Notes: a model not told the origin generated them from the sequence alone. A DNA stretch of 12,090 nucleotides from JAVDCA01 sp036491235 (GCA_036491235.1 DASXCK010000073.1:1-12090), one strand, 5' to 3'; counted from the first letter of the stretch, positions 1 through 7,046 are shown. Program-made: numbers and translations.

Positions 1-537
1 TTCACGATCTTCTTCTACGTCGTGATCTACACGATGTGGCTCAAGCGCTCGACGCCGCAGAACATCGTGATCGGCGGCGCCGCCGGCGCATTCCCGCCGA
101 TGGTCGGCTGGGCCGCCGCGACCGGCGGCCTCGGCGTCGAACCGATCATCCTGTTCCTCATCATCTTCTTCTGGACGCCGCCGCATTTCTGGGCGCTGTC
201 GTTGTGGCGTGCCGGCGACTATGCGCGGGCCGGCATCCCGATGCTGCCGGTCGTCGCCGGCGAGGCCGAGACCCGGCGGCAGATCCTGATCTACTCGCTG
301 GTGCTTGCCCCGCTCGGCACGCTGCCGTGGATCCTGGGTCACGCGGGCATGCTTTACGGCGCGACCGCGGTCGCCTTGGGCGCCGGCATGGTCGCGCTCG
401 CCATCAAGGTGAAGCGCGAGAGCGGGCTCACCGGCGCCAAACAGCTGTTCGGCTTCTCGATTCTCTATCTCTTCGTCCTGTTCGCGGTGCTGTTGGCCGA
501 TGATCGGCTTGCCCACCTGCTCGGCCGGACCGTGTGA
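1..537 (+). CDS. ctaB: Protoheme IX farnesyltransferase (heme O synthase), C-terminal part; 5' end outside the window
   Basis: CtaB is an inner-membrane UbiA-family prenyltransferase that adds a farnesyl group to heme B, giving heme O, the precursor of heme a for the aa3 oxidase. The frame is open from base 1 (a GTG at 22 lies inside the gene) to a TGA at 535-537, so about 178 residues are visible of a protein normally near 300. What can be seen is the family-typical block YTMWLKRSTPQNIVIGG, then FPPMVGW, then FWTPPHFWALSLWRAGDYAR followed by AGIPMLPVV, and several hydrophobic helices to the C-terminus. The N-terminal Asp-rich motif that binds the prenyl diphosphate is upstream of the window. 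The next gene starts 7 nt after the stop, so the two are very likely co-transcribed. The family call is secure; only the start is missing. Confidence 0.96.
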   Translation, partial: FTIFFYVVIYTMWLKRSTPQNIVIGGAAGAFPPMVGWAAATGGLGVEPIILFLIIFFWTPPHFWALSLWRAGDYARAGIPMLPVVAGEAETRRQILIYSLVLAPLGTLPWILGHAGMLYGATAVALGAGMVALAIKVKRESGLTGAKQLFGFSILYLFVLFAVLLADDRLAHLLGRTV

Positions 538-544
538 GCCGCGG

Positions 545-730
545 ATGAGCGTCATGGTCCAGGACCACCGGCATGATGGCGAGGATGGTGTCGTCCTCAC
601 CGAGGAGCAGAAGCGCCGCCAGCGCGCGCGCTCGATCGCCATCGCGCTCGCGCTCGGTGTGCTCGTGCTCGTGTTCTTCGTTCTCACCATCGTCAAGGTG
701 GGGATGCATCCGGGGCGGCCGCTGCCATGA
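545..730 (+). CDS. Small single-helix membrane protein of the cox cluster (CoxF-like)
   Basis: This encodes 61 residues from ATG 545: a hydrophilic, charged N-terminus with TEEQKRRQRARS at about residues 19-30, one membrane helix at about 31-51 (IAIALALGVLVLVFFVLTIV), and a short tail ending HPGRPLP. The basic run before the helix predicts a cytoplasmic N-terminus. The frame is open further upstream to 500, but that part overlaps ctaB and looks like its shadow, so the ATG just after the ctaB stop is preferred; its Shine-Dalgarno is poor. Short proteins of this kind sit between ctaB and ctaG in Rhizobiales and are sometimes labelled CoxF; the function is not established as far as I know. Its location between heme O synthase and the Cu(B) chaperone suggests an oxidase-assembly or accessory role, which is inference from position only. 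The ctaG start follows 13 nt after the stop. Confidence 0.78.
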   Translation: MSVMVQDHRHDGEDGVVLTEEQKRRQRARSIAIALALGVLVLVFFVLTIVKVGMHPGRPLP

Positions 731-743
731 GGTCGATCACACC

Positions 744-1346
744 ATGACCGACGCCCCCCGCCGCCCGACCCCCAGACGCGATATCGCGGTCGCGGCCGCC
801 TGCGGCGTGTTCGTCGCCGCCATGGTGGGCGCGGCCTATGCGGCGGTGCCGCTCTACAACTGGTTCTGCCGCACGACCGGCTTCGGCGGCACGACGCAGG
901 TCGCCAAGGTCGCGCCGGCCGGCATGCTGGCGCGCAAGGTCACGGTGCGGTTCGACTCCAACGTCGCCCCCGGGCTGCCGTGGAAGTTCGCGCCGGAAGT
1001 CAACTCGATCGACCTGCACATCGGCGAGGTCGCGACCGTCTACTACGACGTGATCAACGAGGCGGCGCGCGTGACCGAAGCGCAAGCGGCCTACAACGTA
1101 TCGCCGGCGCGGACCGGTGCCTATTTCACCAAGATCAACTGCTTCTGCTTCACCCAGCAGCGGCTGAAGCCGGGCGAGAAGCGGCAGATGGCGGTGGTGT
1201 TCTACGTCGATCCCTCGATCGTGAAGGATTCCGATGAGGACGACCTCAACACCATCACGCTGTCCTATACATTCTATCCGATCCCGGTGAGCGACGAGCC
1301 GGCGGCGGGCAGGGCGGAGCTTCCGACCCCGAAACGGAAACTATGA
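744..1346 (+). CDS. ctaG: Cytochrome c oxidase assembly protein CtaG (Cox11 family, Cu(B) insertion)
   Basis: CtaG/Cox11 delivers copper to the Cu(B) site of oxidase subunit I on the periplasmic side of the inner membrane. The 200-residue product from ATG 744 matches the family's usual length. It has a short cytoplasmic N-terminus, one membrane anchor at about residues 14-37, and a periplasmic beta-sandwich domain. The copper-binding motif CFCF is present in INCFCFTQQRLKPGE (Cys133 and Cys135), with a further Cys42 in WFCRTTGFGGT right after the anchor, as in family members. The conserved LPWKF and YTFYP motifs are also visible. The frame is open upstream to 573, but that stretch overlaps the preceding gene in another frame and is rejected. 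A GAGG at 729-732 gives an 11-nt spacing to ATG 744. Part of the ctaB-ctaG-coxC unit. Confidence 0.96.
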   Translation: MTDAPRRPTPRRDIAVAAACGVFVAAMVGAAYAAVPLYNWFCRTTGFGGTTQVAKVAPAGMLARKVTVRFDSNVAPGLPWKFAPEVNSIDLHIGEVATVYYDVINEAARVTEAQAAYNVSPARTGAYFTKINCFCFTQQRLKPGEKRQMAVVFYVDPSIVKDSDEDDLNTITLSYTFYPIPVSDEPAAGRAELPTPKRKL

Positions 1347-1408
1347 GATCACGAACGCAGGTGCGGCGCACGAGCACCGCGACGGAATAGAGCACGGAGA
1401 CGACGCAA

Positions 1409-2263
1409 ATGGCGGATGCCCACGTCAAGCACCACGACTACCACCTGGTCGAGCCGAGCCCATGGCCGGCCATCGGGTCGGTGTCGGCTTTCATTATGGC
1501 GGTCGGCGCCATCTGTTGGATGCACAGCCTCTTCGCCGGCTCGATCTACCTGTTCCTCGCCGGCGTGGCAGGCGTGCTCTACACCATGCTCGGCTGGTGG
1601 CGCGATGTGGTGCGCGAGGCCGACAAGGAGGGGCATCACACCCGTGTGGTGCAGCTCTCGCATCGATACGGCATGATCCTTTTCATCGCCTCCGAGGTGA
1701 TGTTCTTCGTCGCCTGGTTCTGGGCCTATTTCAACACCGCGCTGTTTCCGGCCGACGTCCAGCAGGTCGTGCGCGACACGTTCGTCGGCGGCGTCTGGCC
1801 GCCGAAAGGCATCGAGACCTTCGATCCCTGGCACCTGCCGTTGCTCAACACGCTGATCCTGCTCACCTCGGGCACCACGGTCACGTGGGCGCACCACGCG
1901 CTGCTGCATGACGACCGCGAAGGCGTCAGGTGGGGGCTCATCTGCACCATCGCGCTCGGTCTCTCCTTCACCTGCGTGCAGGCCTGGGAATACAGCCACG
2001 CGGCGTTCGCCTTCAAAGGCAACATCTACGGCGCCACCTTCTTCATGGCGACCGGCTTCCACGGCTTCCACGTCATCATCGGCTCGGTCTTTCTGATCGT
2101 CTGCCTGATGCGCACGTTAGCGGGCCAGTTCACGCCCAAGCAGCACCTCGGCTTCGAGTTCGCGGCGTGGTACTGGCACTTCGTCGACGTGGTGTGGCTC
2201 TTCCTGTTCTCCTGCATCTACGTGTGGGGCGAGGGACCGCATCTCGCCGGCGTCGCGGGCTGA
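1409..2263 (+). CDS. ctaE: Cytochrome c oxidase subunit III (aa3 type)
   Basis: Subunit III (also called CoxC) is one of the three core membrane subunits of aa3 oxidase; it stabilises the complex and supports proton uptake. The protein has 284 residues with seven predicted membrane helices. Clear family motifs include HDYHLVEPSPWP near the N-terminus (residues 9-20), SEVMFFVAWFWAYF (95-108) whose Glu96 corresponds to the conserved helix-III glutamate, FATGFHGFHV-type sequence as MATGFHGFHV (213-222; His218 and His221), and WYWHFVDVVWLFLF near the C-terminus. Length and sequence are complete, with no sign of damage. ATG 1409 has a GGAG at 1396-1399 with 9-nt spacing. The 62-nt gap from ctaG shows no terminator, so it is probably in the same transcript. 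Subunits I and II are expected upstream of the window. Confidence 0.97.
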   Translation: MADAHVKHHDYHLVEPSPWPAIGSVSAFIMAVGAICWMHSLFAGSIYLFLAGVAGVLYTMLGWWRDVVREADKEGHHTRVVQLSHRYGMILFIASEVMFFVAWFWAYFNTALFPADVQQVVRDTFVGGVWPPKGIETFDPWHLPLLNTLILLTSGTTVTWAHHALLHDDREGVRWGLICTIALGLSFTCVQAWEYSHAAFAFKGNIYGATFFMATGFHGFHVIIGSVFLIVCLMRTLAGQFTPKQHLGFEFAAWYWHFVDVVWLFLFSCIYVWGEGPHLAGVAG

Positions 2264-2284
2264 GCGGGAACGCCAAGATCGATC

Positions 2285-2308
2285 GGGGGCGGCCGACGGG
2301 CCGCCCTC
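2285..2308 (+). terminator. GC-rich hairpin after coxC, terminator- or attenuator-like
   Basis: A perfect 8-bp inverted repeat, GGGCGGCC at 2287-2294 and GGCCGCCC at 2299-2306, encloses a GACG tetraloop. One G-U and one G-C pair extend it to 10 bp (2285-2294 with 2299-2308). It lies 21 nt after the coxC stop and is followed by TCTTGCATTT, a poor and interrupted U-tract. It may act as an incomplete terminator or as an mRNA 3'-end stabiliser that lowers expression of the assembly genes behind it. The structure is seen; the role is inferred. Confidence 0.55.
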
Positions 2309-2363
2309 TTGCATTTCGCGGCCGGGGAGACGACGTGGGCGGGCAAGCTTGAGAAACGTCCAG

Positions 2364-2750
2364 ATGACCGTGCCCTCGATCGCACCTCCCAATCCCATCC
2401 TCGCCGGCCTTGCGTGCCGATGCCCGCGTTGCGGCAAAGGCCGCATGTTCGCCGGCTATCTCGGCCTCAAGGCGCGCTGCGAGGTCTGCGAGCTCGACTA
2501 TTCGTTCGTCGACCCGGGCGATGGCCCCGCCGTGTTCATCATTCTGTTCGCGGGCGGCATCGTGGTCGGCGCCGCGCTCATTACCGAGGTGGTCTACCAG
2601 CCGCCCATTTGGGTGCACGCGGTGCTGTGGTTGCCGCTGATCCTCCTCACCACCATCGCGCCTTTGCGCTCGATGAAGGGTGTGCTGATCGCGCTGCAGT
2701 ACCACCACAAGGCGGCCGGGGGCCGGCTCGTCGAGCGGGGAGAGCCGTGA
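2364..2750 (+). CDS. DUF983 family zinc-ribbon membrane protein
   Basis: The 128-residue product starts with a rubredoxin-like zinc ribbon: CRCPRCGKG (Cys18, Cys20, Cys23) and CEVCELDY (Cys39, Cys42), giving two CxxC pairs that could bind one metal. The signature SFVDPGDGPAVF follows, and then two hydrophobic segments at about residues 56-76 and 83-103. This is the DUF983 layout, and the length fits. The family has no agreed biochemical function; in alphaproteobacteria it often lies beside coxC and SURF1, so a role in oxidase biogenesis is plausible but inferred. The start is uncertain: ATG 2364 has only a weak GAG ahead of it, and TTG 2349 would add five residues. The stop overlaps the SURF1 start (GTGA at 2747-2750), so the two are translationally coupled. 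Confidence 0.88.
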   Translation: MTVPSIAPPNPILAGLACRCPRCGKGRMFAGYLGLKARCEVCELDYSFVDPGDGPAVFIILFAGGIVVGAALITEVVYQPPIWVHAVLWLPLILLTTIAPLRSMKGVLIALQYHHKAAGGRLVERGEP

Positions 2751-3508
2751 CCGCCGATCGGCCCGCGCGGCGTGGGCTCGTGGCCCCGACCATTGCGGCG
2801 GTCTGCGCCTTCGCGTTGCTCATCGGGCTCGGCACCTGGCAGGTGAAACGCCTCGCTTGGAAAGAGGCATTGATCGCGACCGTCTCGGCGCGATTCGCGG
2901 CGCCGCCCAGCCCGTTGCCCCCTTCTTCCGAGTGGGCGCGGCTCAATCCCGACAGCAACGAATTCCAGCGCGTCTCGTTCACGGGCGAGTTCCTCAACGA
3001 CAAGGAGGCGCTGGTCTTCACCACCGGGTCGACCATGCGTGGCGAGTCCGGCCCTGGCTATTGGATCTTCACCCCGGCGCGCTTTTCCGGTGGCACCGTC
3101 ATGGTCAATCGCGGTTTCGTTCCCGATGGCCGCCAGAATCCGGCGACCCGTCCGCAAGGCGAGATCGCGGGCCCGGTGCAGATTGTCGGTATCATGCGCT
3201 GGCCGGAGCGGGCCGGGATGTTCACGCCGGGGGCGGAACCGGCCAAGAACCTGTGGTTCTCGCGTGATTCGACGGCCATCGCGGCCGCCAAGGGGCTTGG
3301 TCCCGTAGCGCCGTTCTATGTGGAGCAGGAGGCGCCGTCGGCGCCGGGGGGGCTGCCGCATGTCGGTGCTCTGACACCGTCATTCCCGAACAATCATCTC
3401 GGTTACGCCTTCACGTGGTACGGGCTTGCCGCCGTCCTCGTAGGCGTCTTCGGCGTCTGGTTCGCCGGCCGCTGGCGGCCCCGGGGCGAGACATCTACGC
3501 AGACTTAA
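2747..3508 (+). CDS. SURF1 family cytochrome c oxidase assembly protein
   Basis: SURF1 (Shy1) proteins assist heme a incorporation and assembly of subunit I of aa3 oxidase. The 253-residue product has the family topology of two helices flanking a large periplasmic domain: the first at about residues 12-30, ending in the hallmark LGTWQVKRLAWK (28-39), and the last at about 222-240 in YAFTWYGLAAVLVG. Other family motifs are FQRVSFTGEF (73-82), GYWIFTPARF (104-113), VNRGFVP (120-126) and PNNHLGYAFTWY (214-225). The start is GTG 2747, which shares GTGA with the DUF983 stop and has a strong GGGGAG at 2737-2742, 4 nt before it. The frame is open further up to 2309, but that part lies over DUF983 in another frame and is rejected. 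Probably last gene of the cox unit. Confidence 0.95.
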   Translation: MTADRPARRGLVAPTIAAVCAFALLIGLGTWQVKRLAWKEALIATVSARFAAPPSPLPPSSEWARLNPDSNEFQRVSFTGEFLNDKEALVFTTGSTMRGESGPGYWIFTPARFSGGTVMVNRGFVPDGRQNPATRPQGEIAGPVQIVGIMRWPERAGMFTPGAEPAKNLWFSRDSTAIAAAKGLGPVAPFYVEQEAPSAPGGLPHVGALTPSFPNNHLGYAFTWYGLAAVLVGVFGVWFAGRWRPRGETSTQT

Positions 3509-3691
3509 AGCGCCAACCGGTTCTTGTGCGCCACGACCCTTCCGACTAGTCTTCGGGGGATGTCGGCCCGATCCCGGAGACCGACGCTAATATTTGTGAT
3601 TCCAATAAGTTAGATGATCGCCAGGGCGCCGGGATGGCCGTGGTATTCGACACCTCAACTCGTCGCCCAAAAACCGGATCAGGACCGGATC
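3509..3691 (+). promoter_or_regulatory. Leader region between SURF1 and thrC with candidate promoter
   Basis: This 183-nt gap is the likely start of the thrC transcript. TTGTGC at 3524-3529, a 17-nt spacer and TAGTCT at 3547-3552 make a modest sigma-70-like match. An AT-rich patch (3586-3612, containing CTAATATTTGTGATTCC) stands out from the GC-rich surroundings but lacks a matching -35. AACCGGTT at 3515-3522 is a short palindrome. No terminator hairpin with a U-tract was seen after SURF1, so read-through from the cox genes remains possible. Promoter assignment is tentative. Confidence 0.3.
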
Positions 3692-5107
3692 GTGCGCTAC
3701 ATCTCGACCCGGGGCGAAGCCCCCTCGCTCGGCTTTGTCGACGTAACGCTCGCGGGTCTCGCGCGCGACGGCGGTCTTTACGTCCCCGAGTCTTGGCCAC
3801 GTCTCGCGCGCGACACCATTGCGGGCTTCGCGGGTCGGCCCTATGCCGAAGTGGCCGTCGAGGTTCTGCGCGTGTTTGCGGGCGGCGCTGTGGCGGATGC
3901 CGATCTCGCCCGGATGGCGCGCGAGGCATACGCAACGTTCCGCCATCCCGCCGTGACGCCGCTGACGCAGATCGGTCCCAACACGTTTATTCTCGAGCTC
4001 TTCCACGGGCCGACGCTCGCGTTCAAGGATCTGGCGATGCAGCTGCTCGCCCGCCTGATGGACCACGCGCTCGCGGGCCGCGGCGAGCGCACAACCATCG
4101 CGGTTGCGACCTCGGGCGATACCGGCGGCGCCGCCGTGGAAGCGTTCCGCGGCCGCGCGCAGGTCGATCTCGTCGTGCTCTTTCCCAACGGCCGCATCTC
4201 CGAGGTGCAGCGGCGCATGATGACGTGCGCCGACGATGCCAACGTCCACGCGCTCGCGATCGACGGCACCTTCGACGACTGCCAGGCGATCGTGAAGGCG
4301 ATGTTCAATCACCACGCTTTTCGCGATCGCGTCGGCCTCTCGGGCGTCAACTCGATCAACTTCGCGCGCATCGCCGCACAGGTCGTGTACTACTTCGTTG
4401 CCGCCGTCGCGCTCGGCGCGCCGCATCGCAAAGTCGCCTTCACGGTCCCGACCGGTAATTTCGGCGACGTGTTTGCCGGCTATGTCGCGGCGCAGATGGG
4501 GCTGCCGGTCGCGCGGCTCAGCGTCGCGACCAACGTCAACGACATCCTCGCCCGCACGCTCGCGACCGGGACCTACGAGGTGCGCGATGTGGTCGCGACC
4601 GCCTCGCCCTCGATGGACATCCAGGTCTCCTCGAACTTCGAGCGCCTGTTGTTCGAGGCCTATGGGCGCGATCCGCAGCCGGTGCGTGCCGCGATGGGCT
4701 CGCTCGCCCAGTCGCGCCGCTTCTCGATCGAGGCGCCGGCGCTTGCCGCGATCCGCGCCGCGTTCACGGCCGATCGCGCCAGCGAGGCGGAGACCGCGGC
4801 GGCGATCCGCACCACGCTGCACGAGGCCGGCGTCACCATCGACCCGCATACGGGCGTCGCGATCGCGGTCGCCGAGAAAGAGGCCCGCGATACCGCAGTG
4901 CCGATGGTCGTGCTGTCGACCGCGCATGCGGCGAAGTTTCCCGATGCCGTCGCGGCCGCCTGTGGCGTGCGCCCGCGCCTGCCTGACCGGCTCGCCGACC
5001 TCGCGAGCCGGCCCGAGCGCGTCACCGTCCTGCCTGCGGATCACGCCGCGGTCGAACGTTTCGTTCTTGAAGCCAGCCGCGCCGCGCGCGAAGGGAGAGC
5101 CGCATGA
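3692..5107 (+). CDS. thrC: Threonine synthase
   Basis: ThrC is a cytoplasmic PLP enzyme that converts O-phosphohomoserine to threonine. From GTG 3692 the product is 471 residues, the usual length for this class, and begins MRYISTRGEAPSLGF, which is how the family normally starts. An AGGA at 3681-3684 lies 7 nt ahead. The frame stays open back to ATG 3614, which would add 26 residues unlike the family, so the GTG is preferred. Visible motifs are LARDGGLYVPE (23-33), PTLAFKDLAMQ with the predicted PLP-binding Lys112, the phosphate-binding loop SGDTGGAA, the NSINFARIAAQ helix and FTVPTGNFGDVFAGY. The ORF is intact. Its stop overlaps the next start in ATGA (5104-5107), so thrC and the peptidase gene are coupled, an arrangement common in Rhizobiales despite the unrelated functions. 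Confidence 0.95.
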   Translation: MRYISTRGEAPSLGFVDVTLAGLARDGGLYVPESWPRLARDTIAGFAGRPYAEVAVEVLRVFAGGAVADADLARMAREAYATFRHPAVTPLTQIGPNTFILELFHGPTLAFKDLAMQLLARLMDHALAGRGERTTIAVATSGDTGGAAVEAFRGRAQVDLVVLFPNGRISEVQRRMMTCADDANVHALAIDGTFDDCQAIVKAMFNHHAFRDRVGLSGVNSINFARIAAQVVYYFVAAVALGAPHRKVAFTVPTGNFGDVFAGYVAAQMGLPVARLSVATNVNDILARTLATGTYEVRDVVATASPSMDIQVSSNFERLLFEAYGRDPQPVRAAMGSLAQSRRFSIEAPALAAIRAAFTADRASEAETAAAIRTTLHEAGVTIDPHTGVAIAVAEKEARDTAVPMVVLSTAHAAKFPDAVAAACGVRPRLPDRLADLASRPERVTVLPADHAAVERFVLEASRAAREGRAA

Positions 5108-6372
5108 GCGTTGAAGTCACTCGTCTGCCCTCGGGTCTCACGGTCGTCACCGACGCGATGCCGCATCTGCAAACGGCGGCGCTCGGCGTGTGGGTGGGCT
5201 GCGGCAGTCGCCACGAGCAGGCCGAGGAGCAGGGCATCTCGCACTTCCTCGAGCACATGGCGTTCAAGGGCACGACCCGGCGCACCGCGCGCCAGATCGC
5301 CGAGGAGATCGAGGCGGTCGGCGGCGATCTCAACGCCGCGACCGGCGTCGAGATGACCGCGTACTATGCGCGCACGCTCAAGGCCGATGTTCCGCTCGCC
5401 CTCGATGTCCTGTCCGACATCCTGACCGCGCCGTCCTTCGACCCGAACGAGATCGCGCGCGAGAAGAACGTCATCGTGCAAGAGATCGGCGCGACCGATG
5501 ACGCGCCCGACGACCTCGTGTTCGAGCACCTGCAGGCGACCGCGTTCCCCGATCAGCCGATCGGCCGTTCGATCCTCGGAACGCGCGCGACCGTGCGCTC
5601 GTTCGACGCGAAGCGCCTCAGGACGTACCTGACGCGGCACTACCGCGCGCCGCGGACCGTGATCGCGGCTGCCGGTGCCGTCGATCATCGCGCGGTGGTC
5701 GAGGAGGCCGAGCACCGTTTTGCCGCCTTGGCGGGACCGGTCGCGCCTGCCGCGCCAGGGGCGACGTTCCACGGCGGCGTGCGGGTCGAGCCGCGCGACC
5801 TCGAGCAGGTGCACATCGCGCTCGCGCTCGAAGGCCTGCCGCAGCGCGATCCCGCGCTGCACAGCTTGCATGTGTTCACCAACGCGCTCGGCGGCGGAAT
5901 GTCGTCACGCCTTTTCCAAGAGGTGCGCGAGCTGCGCGGCCTGTGCTATGCGATTTCCGCTTTCCATATGACCTACATGGATACGGGCATGTTCGCGCTG
6001 TACGCCGGGACCGATGTCGCGGACGCAGCCGAGCTGATGCGCGTGGTGGTGGGCGAGATCGCGTCGGCGGCCGAGACGCTCAATGAATCGGAGGTCGCCC
6101 GCGTCAAGGCGCAGATGAAGGCCAATCAGCTGATGGCGTTGGAGAGCGCAAGCGATCGCGCCTCGCAACTGGCGCGCCAGATTCATGTCTACGGACGGCC
6201 GATGCCGCTCGAGGAGATCGTCGCGAAGATCGATGCCGTGACGGTCGAAAGCGCCCGTGCGGCCGGGCGTGACCTGATCGCGCGCGGACGTCCCGCGGTC
6301 GCGGCCCTCGGCCCCGCCGGCCTGGAAAACGCCGCGGCGATCGCCGAGCGCCTGGTGCCGAAGGCGGCCTGA
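5104..6372 (+). CDS. M16 family zinc peptidase (mitochondrial processing peptidase-like)
   Basis: The 422-residue product is an intact M16B-type metallopeptidase related to the beta subunit of mitochondrial processing peptidase. The inverted zinc motif HxxEH is present as HFLEH (His47, Glu50 as catalytic base, His51) inside GISHFLEHMAFKGT, and the third ligand is probably Glu127 in REKNVIVQEIGA. The C-terminal half carries LGGGMSSRLFQEVRELRGLCY (261-281), including the Arg274/Tyr281 pair that these enzymes use to bind substrate. No signal peptide is visible, so a cytoplasmic location is likely. The substrate in bacteria of this group is not established. ATG 5104 overlaps the thrC stop by 4 nt; the acetyltransferase gene follows after 14 nt, suggesting a thrC-peptidase-GNAT operon. 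Confidence 0.93.
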   Translation: MSVEVTRLPSGLTVVTDAMPHLQTAALGVWVGCGSRHEQAEEQGISHFLEHMAFKGTTRRTARQIAEEIEAVGGDLNAATGVEMTAYYARTLKADVPLALDVLSDILTAPSFDPNEIAREKNVIVQEIGATDDAPDDLVFEHLQATAFPDQPIGRSILGTRATVRSFDAKRLRTYLTRHYRAPRTVIAAAGAVDHRAVVEEAEHRFAALAGPVAPAAPGATFHGGVRVEPRDLEQVHIALALEGLPQRDPALHSLHVFTNALGGGMSSRLFQEVRELRGLCYAISAFHMTYMDTGMFALYAGTDVADAAELMRVVVGEIASAAETLNESEVARVKAQMKANQLMALESASDRASQLARQIHVYGRPMPLEEIVAKIDAVTVESARAAGRDLIARGRPAVAALGPAGLENAAAIAERLVPKAA

Positions 6373-6386
6373 AGATCGAGCGACGC

Positions 6387-6971
6387 ATGGCGTTCTTTCG
6401 GACAGTCGGCTTTGCCGAGACCTCGCCGAGCTTCGATGGCGAGGGCGTCACGTTGCGCCTGCCGCAAATGAACGATTTCGAGGAATGGGCGGAGCTGCGC
6501 GCCGTGAGCCGCGAATTCCTCACCCCATGGGAGCCGTCGTGGCCCGCCGACGACCTCACCCGCGGAGCGTTCCGGCGGCGGCTCAAGCGCTACGCCGAAG
6601 ACTGGCGCAGCGACCAGTCCTATGCATTCTTCGCCTTCCGCAAGCCGGACAACCTGCTGGTCGGTGGGCTGACGCTGGCGAGCATCCGGCGCGGCGTCGC
6701 GCAGGCCGGCAGCATCGGCTATTGGATGGGCCTGCCGTTCGTGCGCCATGGGCACATGACCGCGGCCGTCAAGGCGGTGCTGCCGTTCTCGTTCGGGACG
6801 CTGCGGCTGCATCGCGTCGAGGCAGCCTGCATCCCGACCAACACGCCGTCGATCCGTCTGTTGGAGCGTTGCGGCTTCGCGCGCGAGGGTTATGCGCGCC
6901 AGTATCTCTGCATCAACGGCATCTGGCAGGATCACCTGCTGTTTGCGCGACTCAAGGACGAGCCGGCGTGA
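6387..6971 (+). CDS. GNAT family N-acetyltransferase, RimJ/RimL type
   Basis: The 194-residue protein has the GNAT fold expected of RimJ/RimL-type enzymes, which transfer acetyl from acetyl-CoA to protein N-termini or other amines. Features in order: GVTLRLPQMNDFEEW at about 20-34 (strand 1 and helix 1), LVGGLTLASIRRG (91-103), SIGYWMGLPFVRHGHMTAA (109-127) which carries the acetyl-CoA pyrophosphate-binding loop in the form RHGHMT, and HRVEAACIPTNTPSIRLLER (142-161) followed by CGFAREG. These are strong matches to the ribosomal-protein-alanine acetyltransferase group, but the acceptor cannot be told from sequence and the true substrate may not be ribosomal. ATG 6387 has only a weak GAAG/GAG ahead of it. 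It sits 14 nt behind the M16 peptidase gene and is probably the last gene of that unit. Confidence 0.9.
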   Translation: MAFFRTVGFAETSPSFDGEGVTLRLPQMNDFEEWAELRAVSREFLTPWEPSWPADDLTRGAFRRRLKRYAEDWRSDQSYAFFAFRKPDNLLVGGLTLASIRRGVAQAGSIGYWMGLPFVRHGHMTAAVKAVLPFSFGTLRLHRVEAACIPTNTPSIRLLERCGFAREGYARQYLCINGIWQDHLLFARLKDEPA

Positions 6972-7016
6972 AGTGCATGTCCTCGGGCAGGTGTGGCGTG
7001 TCGCCGCAACGCGGCC

Positions 7017-7046
7017 TTGGGGACGCCATGGTTCAATCGGTATAAG
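7017..7046 (+). promoter_or_regulatory. Candidate promoter of the lipoprotein gene
   Basis: TTGGGG at 7017-7022, an 18-nt spacer and TATAAG at 7041-7046 (five of six bases of the -10 consensus) predict transcription from about 7053. This leaves a very short leader before ATG 7071, and would make ATG 7059 almost leaderless. It lies in the 99-nt gap behind the acetyltransferase gene, where no other coding sequence is seen. Confidence 0.45.

Noticed and set aside
573..1346. Longer ctaG frame starting at 573
   Set aside because: The added residues are an out-of-frame Ser/Arg-rich reading of the small CoxF-like gene, and ATG 744 gives the normal CtaG length.
2309..3508. Apparent 399-codon SURF1 with a long N-terminal extension
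   Set aside because: The extension is the DUF983 gene read in another frame; GTG 2747 with GGGGAG gives the normal SURF1 topology.
3587..5044. 485-codon open frame on the minus strand opposite thrC
   Set aside because: Its composition is Arg/Gly/Ala/His-rich low-quality sequence, as produced by a GC-rich gene read backwards, and thrC on the plus strand is certain.
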